Assembly (NCBI GenBank): GCA_949128115.1
Contig: OX421961.1
Span: 123,941,050-124,005,049 of the forward strand
Reading direction: 5' to 3'
Source: Anaspis maculata
Lineage: Eukaryota; Arthropoda; Insecta; Coleoptera; Scraptiidae
Length of the DNA: 64,000 bases
Each line of letters opens with the position of its first letter. Position 1 is the stretch's first letter. The notes beneath the pieces were generated by a model. That model was given only the letters and a program-made list of their open reading frames with translations, searched no databases and was not told the origin of the DNA. The translations under genes and the position numbers were made by a program. Shown here in pieces: positions 12,294 to 25,107 of this stretch.

Positions 12294-13037
12294 CAGGGTG
12301 TTCACGTATAAATTATCCCCCCCCCCCCCTGGAGACTTCCTCTTGGAAATAATTTGAAAAATGAAAAACGATTCTCATATGATGTTTTCCGTAGGCTTCG
12401 AATCTGTCCAGGAAAATTTTCTGTGGTATATCGCTTACAGGTTGCAGCATCAAAATTTTCGTTCAAATTGGACACCTAGTATTTGATTATGGAAATCGAT
12501 TCCGTTTCAATGCTAACTATAAATATATCACACTTGATGGGTTAGTCAACGAAAAACTTGGAAAAAAATTTCATGAAATTGCAAAAAACTCAGTACCTAG
12601 GTAAATGTTTTATCGTTTCGGTAAAATGGATTTGATTATAGTTTGAAACTTTCACTTGACTGAAATCAACAGTAAAAACTCGACAAACAGATTATTTTTC
12701 CAATTTTTTTTGAATTTTCATGAAATTTTTTCAAACTGACAAATTTTTTCACATGTGTTTTGTTGAATAACCTATCAAGTGTGATACCTATTTATAGTCA
12801 AGTAGAAAAGCGGAATCGATTCTCATATCAAAATACAGGGTGTTCAATTTGAGAAAAATTCTTGATGTTTCACCCTGTAGCAACATACTCACCACAGAAA
12901 ATTTTAGTGAACAGATTCGAAACCTACGAAAAAATCATCTGAAAATCATTTTTCCTTTTTGAAATTATGTCATTATACATATAAGGGAAAGTTTCCAAGG
13001 GTGGGGGGGGGTAGGTAATTTATACGTGAACAGCCTG
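12294..13037. mobile_element. TA-flanked palindromic MITE
   Basis: Left end CAGGGTGTTCACGTATAAAT; right end is the reverse complement ATTTATACGTGAACAGCCTG. Both are flanked by TA (12292-12293, 13038-13039). The arms continue pairing for about 350 bp; matching landmarks are the poly-C/poly-G runs (about 12318 and 13004) and TATCACACTTGAT versus ATCAAGTGTGATA. A second CAGGGTGTTC sits inside at about 12835, so the structure may be nested. TA flanks fit Tc1/mariner-type mobilisation; this is inference. No coding capacity. Confidence 0.65.
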
Positions 13038-14224
13038 TACAGTCGCGAGCGCATAAATAAAAACACTTTTTGAAAGTGTCAATTTTTATATTGGAATCGA
13101 ACACTTCGTAAATGTCTAAAGCTCGAGTTATAGACGATGGAATCGTGAACGCAGGCGCAAGCGTAAGAAAATAAACTCCAATCACTATCGACCGAAAAGG
13201 AGGAGGAGCCAAGGTGGACACTGGCAGTGATTAGTTACGCTTGCTGTTTTGTTTACGCTTACGTCGACTATGAACCTGGCTTATTGTCTTATGTTTTCTA
13301 ACGGAACGTTTTGTTTCAGTGGCGTAAGAAGCGTATGCGAAGGCTAAAGCGCAAGCGCAGGAAGATGCGTGCGAGGTCAAAGTAGATAATTGGTGAGTTT
13401 TTCATGAAATCATAAAATTCAGTGTTCATGCCCTCGGGGCGAAAGCGTTTTACACGTGGTTCAAAGTTCAACGCGATCCTCTTGGGGGCTACATAAATGC
13501 CATGATTCCACCTGATCCTCCTAATCAATAGGAAATTCAGTCTAAGGTTGTGGTACACTTGTTTCTGAGTAAATGTCTGCGGTGTTTAAAAAAAAGTAGC
13601 TGGGTCAGCTTTTCCCAGATATCATTCTGAAGCCTGCTACTAGATACTTTGAAAATCAATTCTGCTTAACCCATCACCAATCCCTCCGTTTCGTGACAAA
13701 CTATTGCTATTTTTCGACTAGAAAATTCTTAGTAGCATTCAGTGCTGTCGAGATATGGATGTGAGATGTGTGAGATGTGATCCACTGACGGGTTTGATTA
13801 ACGACGAAACACAATTTTTCAATTGCGGGATCACTGTTGCCAACTTGAAGGCAAATTTGTAGCTTATCTTGGCTATTATGTAGCATATTTTTGCGGAGAA
13901 CGTAAGTCTGAGACTAGCGAAACCTCTGTGCCGTTTCACAGACATTTTCTTTCCTTAAACTTTGATTTGGACGAGATTCGCGTTTTTTGTAAAAATTTGC
14001 ATGCTTATATTGGAAAGATATTTCAAGACTTGTCAGGCTGCTCGCAAATTATTTTTGAGTAGCTCTGAAGCCTCCTGATTGGCTCAGAATTCATTGGAGC
14101 ATGGTGAATTATTTAAGGACAGAACAACGAAACAAATCATGGTCGCAACAGGTGAGTTTTTTGGGCATCTAACCTCATTTGTTTGAAAAAAGCTCAGGCA
14201 GGTCGAGGAAGACATCTGAAACAT
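13038..14224. other. Intronic stretch, no supported feature
   Basis: Several short frames (13316-13558, 13739-13945, 13823-14062) without recognisable content. A short alternating patch of GCG/AAGCG codon-like sequence at 13140-13380 shows partial inverted similarity but no clean ends. Confidence 0.4.
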
Positions 14225-15106
14225 ACAATAGCGAATTTTTATCTCTAGCCCCCTCAACCCCACTTACCCCAACCTTGAAATTCAAAATTACACTATCTAC
14301 TTTGCGAAACATCAAATTGAAGAGAATCAAATTCTTTTTCTAAAAAGAATATTTTCAAAACTTTCCACCCCACCCGCTTACCTCCTAACATTTTCTGAGT
14401 GTCCAATTTAATATTCTTTACCTCTCAATTTTCTTCATTGTAGTCAACGTCATCCTGCACAGGAAAAAAGGAGAACATTTTCTGTGGAAAAAGTGCCACC
14501 TTTTACCCCTTTGCTCCTCCCCACCACCACTTCTAAATCAAAAATGAAACAACCTACTTTGTGATAATATATCAAATTGAAAGGAATTGAATTCTCTTTC
14601 TGAATGAAATATTTTAAAAATTTCCAAAAACCCCCTTTCTCTCCTAAATTTTTTCAAATATTCAATCAATTGGGGGAGGGGTTGAGAATTTTCAAAACAT
14701 TGTTTTCGGAAAAAGAATTCAATTTCGTTCAACTGGATGTGTCACAAAGTAGGTGGTCCTTGTTGAATTTTGAGCTTGGGGTGGGGAAGAGCAAAGGGGT
14801 GAATTTGGGTAGCATTTTTCCCACCGTTAATTCTCTTCTTCGATGTTATTTGGGATGACGCTGTCTAAATTGGGGAAAATTGAGGGGGATTGGGAAGAAA
14901 TTGAGGACAGTCGGAGAATTTCGGAGAAAATGGAGGTGGAGTTGAATAATTTGAAAGTATTTTTTGAGAACGAGAATTTAATTCTTTATGATTTGATTCA
15001 GATGTCCCCCTCAATATTAAAGTCGATCTGTCTAAGCTTTTCTCAAAAAAAAAGATGTGAAATGCCCAAAAACCCTTCTGTTGTGTTTTCGTTGGGCCAG
15101 CCTGTA
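14225..15106. repeat. Diverged palindromic repeat family, copy 1
   Basis: Two direct copies of a motif (ACTTTGTGATA..ATCAAATTGAAGG followed by GAATTCTCTTTCTG) occur at about 14300 and 14560, with an inverted counterpart at about 14710-14760 (CAGATG-like, CACAAAGTAGG). The segment ends at 15077-15106 with the CAGGCTGGCCCAAC terminus shared with 6901 and 8850. The same motif family occurs at 43952-44790. No coding content is visible despite open frames at 14604-14858 and 14843-15169. Confidence 0.45.
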
Positions 15107-15495
15107 TGTAAAACGACCGTTTCTCATTATGATGAAATCTTTTCTGTTTCAGAAACACCATGTTCGTGAGAAGACCACTAGAACTTACCCAGTGGACTGT
15201 TAATTTCACACTGAACCGATGTATTCAATAACTTCAACGCTATAATTATAATAAAGTTATGTAATTATAAAATGTATCAGTCTTTTTTATCTTTATACAG
15301 GGTGTCTCAAAATTCCGATCTTCGGGAGTCCGAGGCAGTTCACAGCAATGCACAGCAATATCACATTGAGTTTCGAGTGAAGAAAGTGGGCAAGGAATGG
15401 TGTTTCTCCTTCAACCAAATTTCTTTACGTTCACAATATGCCTCTTTGAGAAAATGCGCTACTGAGACTCACGCACGTGAAGGCATACTCACTTG

Positions 15496-17233
15496 TTTAG
15501 TTCTGTTTAGCTAAAACTACATGTAGAAATGAGTGAGGAGTGCATTTTCACAAGCAAAGTTCCAAATGCTGCCTTTATACGTTGTTTCAATACATTTTAA
15601 GGCCAACTTTGTTTTAGTACAGGAAACATGATAAAAAAATTGCCAAAACCTCGGCAAAGATATGAACGTCCTGAAAATTTGATACTCTGTTCAGAATTAA
15701 GTGCCCTACTACATATCTCAAACTGCCAAAAATCGCACCCCGGGGCTTCGAGTTATTGGAAGGGGGGTAAAAAATTGCAACTCAAAATTGAAGGTATAGA
15801 ACCCGATGGAATCCGTAAAACCAATGGATGCAAATACGTGATAGTTCGACGCATCACATCCCGTTGATACAATTTTGGCACAAAAAGTGTCGATCATTGT
15901 TGAAGGGGGGTCGCGGGGGAGGGCGAAACTCGGCTGGGTGGCTCTTTTTCTTCCTGGGCCATGAAGAATCGATCACGACAAGATTGGTATCTTTTCCGAC
16001 TAAATTCAATGTCCTGAACTAGAATCCGATGTATAAATTCAGACAAAAACAAGTTCAAACAAGTTAACTTGAGAAAACCTGTTTTTTCTTTGACAATTTT
16101 CACAAAACTTTTTTTTACTGTTAGAGGCATTCATCTTTGAAAATATTTCAGAAGCCATTACATTGAACTGTATTCTTCGCGAAAATCATCCATTCGATCT
16201 GTCACTTTGCTTTTCAAGATAGGAAAAATCGATTTGAACTTTAGTCGGCACAGCCCGTCGTCTACTACTGACCAGAACACTACACCATGCATCTTCAATA
16301 GTAAAAATAGCCCAAACTATCTGAAAAATTATAACTCATCTTCGAAAGTTCGAGGATCTGTGCAGAACTGAATTTCCTATAACATAAACAAAATCGTCAT
16401 AAATAGCATTGCAGGGTATTGAGTTATACTTGAAGGTGCATGCTGTAGTGTTCTGGTCATTAGTAGACGCCGGGCAGTGCCGACTAAAATTCGAATCGAT
16501 TTTTCCTACCTCGAAAAACAAAGTTACAGATCGAATGAATGATTTTCGTGAAGAATACAGTTCAATCTAATGGCCTCTGAGATATTTTCAAAGATGAATA
16601 CCTCTTACAGTAAAAAAAAGTTTTGTGAAAATTGTCAAAGAAAAAACAGGTTTTCTCAAGTTAACTTGTTCGACCTTGTTTTTATCCAAATTTACACATT
16701 GGATTCAAGTTCAGGACATTGAATTTAGTCGGAAAAGATACCAATCTTGTCGTGATCGATTCTTCATGGTCCAGGAAGAAAAAGAGCCACCCAGCCGAGT
16801 TCCGCCCTTCCCCACGACCCCCCTTCAACAATGATCGACACTTTTTGTGCCAAAATTGTATCAACTGGTTGTGATGCGTCGAACTACGACGTATTTGCAT
16901 CCATTGGATTGACGGGTTCCATCGGGTTCTATACCTTTCATTTTGAGTTGCAATTTTTTACCCCCCCCTCCAATAACTCGAAGCCTCGGGGTGCGATTTT
17001 TGGCAATTTCAGATATGTAGTAGGGACATAATTCTGGACAGAATATCAATATTTTCAGGACGTTCATATTATTGCGGAGGTCTTGGCAATTTTTTTACCA
17101 TGTTTCCTGTACTAAAACAAAGTTGGCCTTAAAATGTATTAGAACAACGTATAAAGGCAGCATTTAGAACTTTGCTTGTGAAAATGTTCTCCTCACTCAT
17201 TTCTTCATGTAGTTTTAACTAAACAGAACTAAA
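15496..17233. mobile_element. Inverted-repeat element with arms of about 805 bp
   Basis: Sequence from 15496 to about 16301 is the reverse complement of about 16429-17233, with roughly 127 bp between the arms. Shared ends read TTTAGTTCTGTTTAG. Landmarks include CCTCGGCA/TGCCGAGG-like blocks, the poly-G/poly-C tract (15905 and 16820) and GACCAGAACACTACA. Open frames at 15628-15867 and 16861-17067 (minus) translate alike only because the arms match. No target-site duplication could be read. No transposase. Confidence 0.6.
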
Positions 17234-17810
17234 AAATACCGACTGCGGTAACAGAGACCGGCCAGGAACCATATTAGCAGAATTTACCCCTAGCAGGTAT
17301 ATTAACCGCAATACAGTGCCTCTGGAGCAAAATCTTGCGTGGCGCCACATCTGGAATTGCGAAGGAGGGTCTTCTGAACAAGTATGCCAAATTTCATGCT
17401 TTGATCACAAAATGCACAGACCATTCCGCTAACCCCCCCACTATACTGCCACTCGTTTCTTACCGTAAGTCTATGTGAACGCTCAATGCAAAAACCTATA
17501 GTTTAGCTTTTTTACCATACCGTTGCCACTGCACTAATCCTATGTGGATGCGGCAAAGAAACGTGTGATTCTAAACGCACAAAATTGATAGCCCAGGTAT
17601 TTTAGGTGCTATTCAAGTCGAAGCGTGAACTAATTTATGGTCGGCCAAATTTTTCATAAAACGACAGTAAAGAGTGTCTGCTAGAACATAGGTACCAAAA
17701 GTCCCCTAAGATTCCGTGTCGGCGTCCCCCTTTTTGGGGCGTTTTTTCTGAAATATGACAGTTACGTTATTTAAGTATAACACACAGATATTGGGACGGA
17801 CGCCTGTCAC

Positions 17811-17881
17811 CCGGAATAGCTCAGTGGCAAAGGCTCTGCTTTCCGATTGATGGATCGCTAGTTCGATTCTCCTTCGAGACA
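17811..17881 (+). ncRNA. tRNA-like sequence with A and B boxes, left arm
   Basis: TAGCTCAGTGG at 17817-17827 matches the pol III A-box consensus TRGCNNAGTGG exactly. AGTTCGATTCT at 17860-17870 differs from the B-box consensus GGTTCGANTCC at two positions. The spacing fits a tRNA gene. The acceptor and anticodon stems do not pair well, so this is a tRNA-derived promoter rather than a working tRNA. Confidence 0.5.
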
Positions 17882-18299
17882 CAATTTTTTTTTTTCGTGA
17901 AAGTGATTTTTTCCTCCTCCTAAAAATTACCCAAGGGATAAGAGTGCCTATTTTGAAGCATTTTCGACTTTTTTCCTAAGAAAATGAATCTATTAATACG
18001 AGTTCTGGACACAATAAATAATAAGCTGTGATGCCCTCGGTGATGTCATCATGGCTTTCTCATAACATTTTTCAACTCATAAAATGCAGTTACCTGCCAT
18101 TGCGAAATTGTATTTGGGTATTTTAAATAATAATGCTGGACGAGCATTTCCACTAGTCCTCTAGTTTGTGTGTCCAGAACTCGTATCAATAGATTTATTT
18201 TCTTGAGAAAAAAATCGAAAATGCTTCAAAATAGGCACTCTTATCCCTTGAATAATTTTTAGGAGAAGGAAAAAATCACTTTCACGAAAAAAATTGTGT

Positions 18300-18367
18300 C
18301 TCGAAGGAGAATCGAACTAGCGATCCATCAATCGGAAAGCAGAGCCTTTGCCACTGAGCTATTCCGG
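18300..18367 (-). ncRNA. tRNA-like sequence with A and B boxes, right arm
   Basis: Reverse complement of the segment at 17811-17881, with both boxes conserved. The two units face each other across the loop, so pol III transcription from either would run into the other arm. Confidence 0.5.
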
Positions 18368-18571
18368 GTGACAGGCGCCCGTCCCAATATCTCTGTGTTA
18401 TACTTATAACGTAACTGTCATTTCAGAAAAACGCCCCAAAAAGGGGGACGCCGACACGAGATCTTAGGGGACTTTTGGTATGTTATAGCAGACACTCTTT
18501 TTTGTCGTTTTATGAAAAATTTGGCCGACCATAAATTAGTTCATGCTGAAACACGATAGTACCTGGGCTAT

Positions 18572-21500
18572 GAGGGGAAATTTTTTTGGAGCTTTCTTAC
18601 GAAAAAAACTGGTAAGCAGATTTTATCAAAATTTCACATTAAGCAAGCAGGGGCGGTATTCTAAAGGTCCTCAAACTCCAAACTCCTCCATTTCTGAATT
18701 TTTGCATTATAAAGTGATATGACTTTGAATGCACCCATGTACCAAAATCGACTTCCTTAAACTGAGATAAAAACTTTATCGATTTTGAAAAGAGTCAATT
18801 TTTTTCTGTGGTAAAGTGGTAACGTGGCAAAGAAAGGCTAAGACCTTTAGTTGAGGACGTTCTGTGTGGATTTTGGTAATTTTGTTGGCAGATAGATGAG
18901 TTGATCTATGTTTAGACTTGAAATTACAACAAGCAAACATGCCTCATGGGCATGAGGCTCAGTAGCGCACTTTTTCTAAGGATTAGTGAACGCAAGATAT
19001 GTTAATTAGGGTTCTACGTTATTTGGGCAGAAGTTTCAATATGGCGGCCAAAATAGCAACAGGATCATGAAATTTGGCTTAAAAATCAAAATGATCGTAC
19101 TATTAGACAAGGGCAAGTTCCAAGTTTCATGAAAATCGTTCCTAATTTCGTAGGCTAATTTCGGGACACCTGTATGAGGAGCGGCATGGTCATGAAGCAG
19201 GGCAGAGTTGAATTCAGAGCGACCGAAAATGCTGTGCGATATTTCGTGGGACAATTATTTATGTGACTTGTAAAGTAGTAGGTAGTACACCGTAATAAAT
19301 AATGTATGTTCAAACGCTTGTCTCTGAATAATAATTATTATTATTATTAAAGTAACAAACGCGAATTCGTAACAATGATTAAAAAAGACACGCGGTTATC
19401 TTCAATGTCGGTAAATAACTGAACTTGACTTGGATTTGAATGAAGTGAATTTGATAAAGTAAAACTGAACAGAAAAACAAAGTGTAAGCTGTGTAATCCA
19501 TGTAAAAAGAATAGTGGTTTATCTTTATAATGCTTGACTTTGGATAATTCGCATTTCCGGGTCTTGGCAAGCTAATTACATACCTACAGAGGTGCATGTG
19601 TGTAAAATGAGATAGGTATGGGTATATACACGCATACATACATACACATACACGATAAACGACATGTATTCCTGTATACTAATACGCGTGCAATTAGCAT
19701 CCATCTCGATATCCATCTACTCAATAATAGGTACACAGTTAAAATGCAAAAGTGTTAGTGCTTTTCGGTGCACATGTGCAATAAAAGGTAACTTGTTACA
19801 ACGAGAGCCGAACATAATATCTATTTTATTGTAATTGGTACTGGGTACAAGGTGGGCACCCTACCTCGAGTATTCGGTTTGATTTCTCGTTGGAATTTTT
19901 GATTTTTAAACATTTTGTTGCCAGGGAAAAAGTAAAGCATTGTAGGTACATTCGATACTTATTTGTGAAAAAGAACAAGGCTCCAGTTGACTATTATTTA
20001 GCAAAGGCAGCCATCAATTTAGCTAATGGGATAAATTTCAAGAAGCAGACAGTTGCCACTTTGCTCTCGAATTACCATAATGCCTGATAACGGTAAGATT
20101 GTATGTAATATGAGTTGAGCAAAATAGCGCGGGAACCGCATTAGGCATGTAAATAACATACGGGATCAGGATGTTTTGTTTTGGGCATCATAGTCCAAAA
20201 AAAAAGCTCCCGGTCCGGCCGGCCGGCATCAAAACTGGTCGCAGGAAAAAAAACGATGAAGTTATAAATTTGGATGTCACGCGGACATGCACTTTGCAAC
20301 ACAATTTTTGCCCGTTGTGTGTGCGCAGTCAGTCGATGAGGAAATTAATTTTCTTTATGGTCACGGTATCCGAGATTGGAGCTCGATAAGATTTGCTGCA
20401 CGTGTGTTTTAATACCGGAGCCCCAATTTAAAAGACAATCGATCAACTTATTCGGTACCTCATCACTCACCGAAGGTGATCCTTCATTTTTGCATGCAGT
20501 AATTTTTTTGGCTTTGGTGATCAGGTCGATTATTTATGGAGCTAAAGCTCAAGCTTACCTGAAATATTCCAAATCTATATTTGCATGCACGATGCATAAA
20601 ACAAAATATATTTTCTTGTGAATCTTTCTGGTTAGGTAGATACCTCGATCCAGTAAGCTTGCTCATGTAGAGTAAATGAACAATTAGTTGTAGCTTGTAG
20701 CAATTAATTATGCATACTTCTGGAAGCATGCCCCGCAGTATGAGTATGTATTGTATACCTGCCCAGTGAACAGATTGTTAGGTACTAATTACGATTTGAC
20801 GAAATTATCAAGCTTCTCGCGAAAAAATGCACCTGGCGCGACGCTGGGGTGTCATTATGCTCCTAAGAAACTGGCTTCTTCATCTTTCAACTGCATCTGG
20901 CTAGTAATGCTAGTGTATTATGCGGTTTACTTTAAATTAACTACAAAATCTTGACTTTGTAATTTTTGCTCAACGCGACAAATCAAGTTTTGTCTTCTTT
21001 TTTTTTCGTAGACTATTCCAGTCCTCCACAGCTGTTGCTGTGCAGGTTCAGTTAGACCCAGTCAGACGCGTAAGAAAAGAGTGAGAAAATATTTGAACTC
21101 TTGTCTGTACTTACAATAATTAATGTAATATGCCATTTATCTCTTACAGTATGCTAGATATTTTGTTTCAAGTTCAGCAAACATATTAATCATTATTCAT
21201 ATGATACTAAACTTGTTGATATTTACACCTTTAAAACCTGGCTACTGTATTACATAAGTACAGACATTAGCGGAACATCAAACGAAAGTTTAGAGGAAGA
21301 GCTTTTTTTTGTTGGAGATATTTGCTTTCGCCAATATTGAATTTTTGAATACAAGTTCACTAATCTGAAATATTGCATTTTCTTTGAAACTACACTAGGT
21401 ACTTGAACGATGACCTCTTCACTCGTCTCTTCAAATATCAAAGATCAGGTTTCTTACCTCCTATTGAAGAAAAATGTTGTCGCCTTCTTATTTTCTAAGA

Positions 21501-22004
21501 AAATCGACTGATATATCTTAGCTGCGACAGTACACGTCTGTAGTAGATCTTAGCAGAAAACACGAAAAACATTTTTATTTTTGTTCAGGTCAAGAAAAAT
21601 GTTCCGATTTTCAAAGAGTCAAGAAACCCGACTTTCAAGGAGTCAAAAGAAAAGAACGAGAAAATAACTGTCCTGGTTCTGCCTTATTTTTCAATTTCAA
21701 TTTGGAACGGCATTAACACTAATAAGGATGTTTCGGGCGTGAACTTGCCCGCGTCGAAGTAATCGAGGGAATAATTGGCTTGTTCGTTGTTCTTGGAAGG
21801 GTTAATTCAGAATTTCTGCTCGCTCTTCTGGTGTGTGGAATGTCGATCGATTTATCACTCGATTTATCGTAAAACTCTGCAATGTGCACTGCACGACTAC
21901 CAAAGGAAAATGTGTAGCCAGAACCGTGTGATGATAAAATCGAGGATAAAATGATGGCCACTCAGAACCAAGTTCCTAATTTTGCCTTTCCCTGTACACA
22001 CTTA
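18572..22004. other. Intronic stretch, no supported gene
   Basis: Contains AT-rich unassigned sequence. At about 19154-19176 the minus strand carries ACAGGTGTCCCGAAATTAG, which looks like a transposon end of the kind common in insects. Short TTATTA repeats lie at about 19330-19350. Frames at 19379-19639, 20171-20621 and 21719-21961 have no recognisable content. Confidence 0.4.
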
Positions 22005-22008
22005 TTAA

Positions 22009-22801
22009 CCTTCGCAACTCACACATATATTTTAGTTACAAGATACTCACACTGGGGTCCCCGGGACCCTGATTTTCCAAAGTCGTTGATACATATATGT
22101 AGTTTTTTTGTACAACAAGTGACTATGTATATGGATGAAAAGAATCATAGTCTATATATTTTATGGATTATCAAGCATCAAAATACAAAATTGATTGTTC
22201 TGGGGTGATCTTTGTCTAACAATGTGAGAAATATACCAAAAAAGTGATGGGTTGATATGATTATTATTTTTTCAAAATTGACAATGCGTTGGAAAAAAAG
22301 AATTAAACTTTAAATGTATGTAAGGAAGGACCAACATGAAAAAAAAAATTCGAACAATATAATTTTAAAAGCCAGTCTTAGCGAAGTTGTTGAAAACTGC
22401 TATTATTCGCTATGCAGTCTTCGCATTTCCACGCTCTGTGCTCGTCTCACATTGGTTTATGACAGACATAACATGCGTTTTTTGTCTTTCTGTCTTTTCT
22501 CTGAGACAGACGACACACTTATCTTCCGTGTCGACAATCTCTCGTCGACCTGGAAGTGGTCACGTATTCCAAAATATAGTTACATGGATCTCACAGTGGG
22601 GTCCAGAGTACCCGAGCATAACTTTGGATGCTCTTAAAAACAATACAAAACGCATCTGAGGTGAATTACTGGAAGTATAGGTGGGCGAAGGTACAAACTG
22701 AATTTACATGGACGGGTGCTGCCCAATTTGCAACCGTTAAAAAATTATCGAAAAAACAAAATTCGCTCGGGTCTTTTGGACCCCAGAGTGAGGTGCGAAG
22801 G
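22009..22801. mobile_element. piggyBac-like MITE with TTAA sites
   Basis: Left end CCTTCGCAACTCACAC, right end its reverse complement with one or two changes (GAGTGAGGTGCGAAGG). Both are flanked by TTAA (22005-22008 and 22802-22805). Subterminal CTGGGGTCC and GGGTCTTTTGGACCCC are also in inverted orientation, and a third copy of this motif (AGTGGGGTCCAGAGTACCC) lies inside near 22590. TTAA targeting with TIRs beginning CC is the signature of piggyBac elements (known biology). No transposase: the open frames of 80-107 codons are not DDE-like, so this is a non-autonomous element of 793 bp. Confidence 0.75.
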
Positions 22802-22805
22802 TTAA

Positions 22806-24414
22806 ATATCGATAGGAATGGAACAAGTCAACTTTCCCACAGAAAAAAATTGAATCTTTTCTGAATCGATAAAGTTTTTATTTCAGTTTATATTCAAAAC
22901 TTTATGGGACGGATGGCTTTCTGTTTCGTGGGGCTGTCGAGATGCGTCTCCCTTACCTTTAAGCCGAATACTGGAGAAATCTCAACAGCACCAGCGGTAC
23001 CAAAGTTGAGTGGCAGAAGTGAGGAAAGCGTCGAATTTAAAAAAAAAAAAACATGTTACTCACAACCACTATGGTAATTGATTCATTACAGACCATGTAA
23101 GAGGGCAGGAAGTGACTCATTACCTACTTCGCGGGAAAATGGAGGAATGGTGGCTTTAGAAAAATAAAATAAAAATAATACCTACATCCAACCAATGAGA
23201 GGGGTAAACAAGTATTACCTGAACATTCCGTGCCTGGACCAAATTTCAGCAAAATTGATCGGCCAATTTCGAAGTTGTGACAAAAAATTGATTTTCAAAT
23301 TACAACTTGTGAACCATCAAACGTTGGAGCCATTAACGTCCGGACTAGTACCTGGTTATGAGTAAACTAGTATACATATTCTGGACAATAAATGTATCTT
23401 TCCTGTTTCGGGCTAGAACCTCCAGCGGAGCGTTTCTTCTCAAAAATTTCTTCTCAAGGTAGGCCTTCATCTCCTCGCTAGCCATGTTTTTCGCCAGATT
23501 TTCAGGAATCAAGGGCGACTTGGGGAGAAATTTATTTGATGACTCCGTATATAAGACAGCCTATATTCCAACATCATCTAAAGACTCTATGGTTAGGTAC
23601 TTTTTTACCATTAAGTCTGAGGCACCCTGTACAACCATTACCTATTTTGATAGGCACAGCCTTTTTCATCAACATTTGTATCATTGAGACGATTGGGCGA
23701 ATAAAGACCTGAATACTGGAACAGTGAATAATCGCGGCACCGTTTTATTAACGCCAACATTCAGTGCAGCAGTGCGGGAATCTCTAATTAGGATTTTTAC
23801 ATGCATATCTCCCGGCATTTTATACATACACATTCTTGAAGACTTGTTTTGATTTTGTGGTGAGTGGGCAGTGGGCAGCAATACAGGGTTCGCTATATTA
23901 GACGGCCTGTTTTGATTCTCGAATAAACTTGTTTGAATATTGACTAAAATATCAAGTTCGCGGTTTTTCTATATCCTTATAAATAATATGCACTGCCTAA
24001 TTGACAGTTGGTGTAGTTCATATGAAGACTACCAAGCTCGCTATCAACTTTCTAAGTAAACAAGGCATACTCAGATCTTTGCTCAGATCCAACCTAGCAT
24101 TCAAGATTGTTTGTGGCATGGAAACGATTTCAAAAAGTCAACTCCAAAACCCTGATCTTCTCAAAGAAGTTTTCATGGACCATGAGTTTTTCCCTCGGTT
24201 TTTCCATTCCTTCAAAGTTTTTACCAACCAGTACCTGATACCATGTATCGAGTTTCAGAAAATTATGTTTCTACAAAAATGCTCCTGAACCATTCGGTTG
24301 ATCCCTCAATCGATGTAGAGCAGATCACACGATGTGTACAATTGAAAAAACTTCAAAAAGTTTTTATTTTGGGAAATCCGATTTGTTGTATGACTTACAC
24401 TTGCATAGAAAAAA
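22806..24414. other. Intronic stretch, no supported gene
   Basis: Unassigned. A frame at 24001-24288 (ATG at 24022) has balanced composition but no recognisable family, no flanking splice logic and no homologous copy in the window. ACAGGGTTCG at about 23883 may be a degenerate transposon end. Confidence 0.4.
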
Positions 24415-24670
24415 GCAACGTAGTACACACCCAGTGGTAGATATTTCTGTCTCAACAGTCTGTCACAAACGCCAACAGTTCACTAAAATCTTTTGAAATA
24501 ACGAAAGTAGAAGAGTTTGAAAGACCACCCATTCACCCTTAAATCTTCATAACTTTAAAAATAAAAGTCAAACAAAATTTTCATTATTTTTTGTGGGCTT
24601 TATAAAAGACTCCCTATAGCAAAGTAACGTGTTCGGGTGCACCATTTCGAGATCCCCCTGTTGGTATTAG
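24415..24670. repeat. Solo arm related to the element at 50988-51616
   Basis: CACACCCAGTGG, CAGTTCACTAAAATCTTTTG, AAATAACGAAA, GACCACCCATTCACC, and TTTTTTGTGGGCTTTATA... occur in the same order as at about 51345-51616. It ends with GAGATCCCCCTGTTGG instead of GATCACCCTGTATG. The matching opposite arm is absent here. Confidence 0.5.
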
Positions 24671-24820
24671 GTGACACCTTTTATGTCGAGTTTTATGTTC
24701 TTCTTTTCAGAAGACATTGCTTTAGTCTTCTTGAACTTTAAAATGAAGCATTAAGGCCAGTAGCGGGAAGCGAGAAAGAGACATAATAATTATGCTTGCA
24801 AAAGGTTCCATATGTACTGG

Positions 24821-24829
24821 CCGATTTCT
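24821..24829. repeat. 9-bp target-site duplication, left copy
   Basis: CCGATTTCT directly before the left end (ACCGGTGTGAAG) of the foldback element. The identical 9 bp follow the right end at 43943-43951. Confidence 0.9.
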
Positions 24830-25107
24830 ACCGGTGTGAAGACAGCAAACTTGAGATAGCAGAAATTTTACCGAAGATTGCCGAACGCCCAGTGGCGCAC
24901 CACAGATCAAGATTCATACGTGCATGCCTCTGGTTGATGTATTCGGCAAAAAGAAAAGTAGAAAACCTCAATAAAGCATGGCAAAATTATGGCACCCGTT
25001 TGTGCTTTCACACAAACTCATCAATCGAAATAACTAAACCTCATTTTTCTTTTCTTAATTATTTGAATCATCTCGACAATCGAAATAATAATTCAGCAAT
25101 CATTTCT
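24830..25107 (+). repeat. Unique terminal segment of the foldback element, left
   Basis: About 278 bp that are not part of the 185-bp repeat and match the reverse complement of 43665-43942. Both copies leave one frame open (CEDSKLEIAEILPKIAERP at its start) into the first repeat. The only visible difference in the middle is CCTCAT here versus TTAATT on the right. The frame enters from the flanking DNA and has no start codon near the element end, so I do not call it a gene. Confidence 0.8.

Larger units (their letters stand above)
17588..18571. mobile_element. Inverted-repeat element with a tRNA-like sequence in each arm
   Basis: Arms of about 410 bp (17588-18012 and 18168-18571) pair around a loop of about 155 bp. 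Shared terminal sequence is ATAGCCCAGGTA, then, after a short variable patch, TGAACTAATTTATGG. Other matched blocks are GGGGACGCCGACACG and AATAGGCACTC. Each arm includes a tRNA-like segment with a perfect A box. The open frames are not coding. No target-site duplication could be read. Confidence 0.65.

Noticed and set aside
17811..18367. True tRNA genes
   Set aside because: Acceptor and anticodon stems do not pair, and the units are embedded in element arms; only the pol III boxes are tRNA-like.
19036..19254. Mariner transposase fragment (LLHDHAAPHTG on the minus strand)
   Set aside because: The short match resembles the mariner LLHDN.RPH motif, but the sequence before and after it does not, and a different transposon end overlaps it.
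24001..24288. 95-codon frame
   Set aside because: No recognisable family, no neighbouring exons and the annotated start is TTG; cannot be told from chance.
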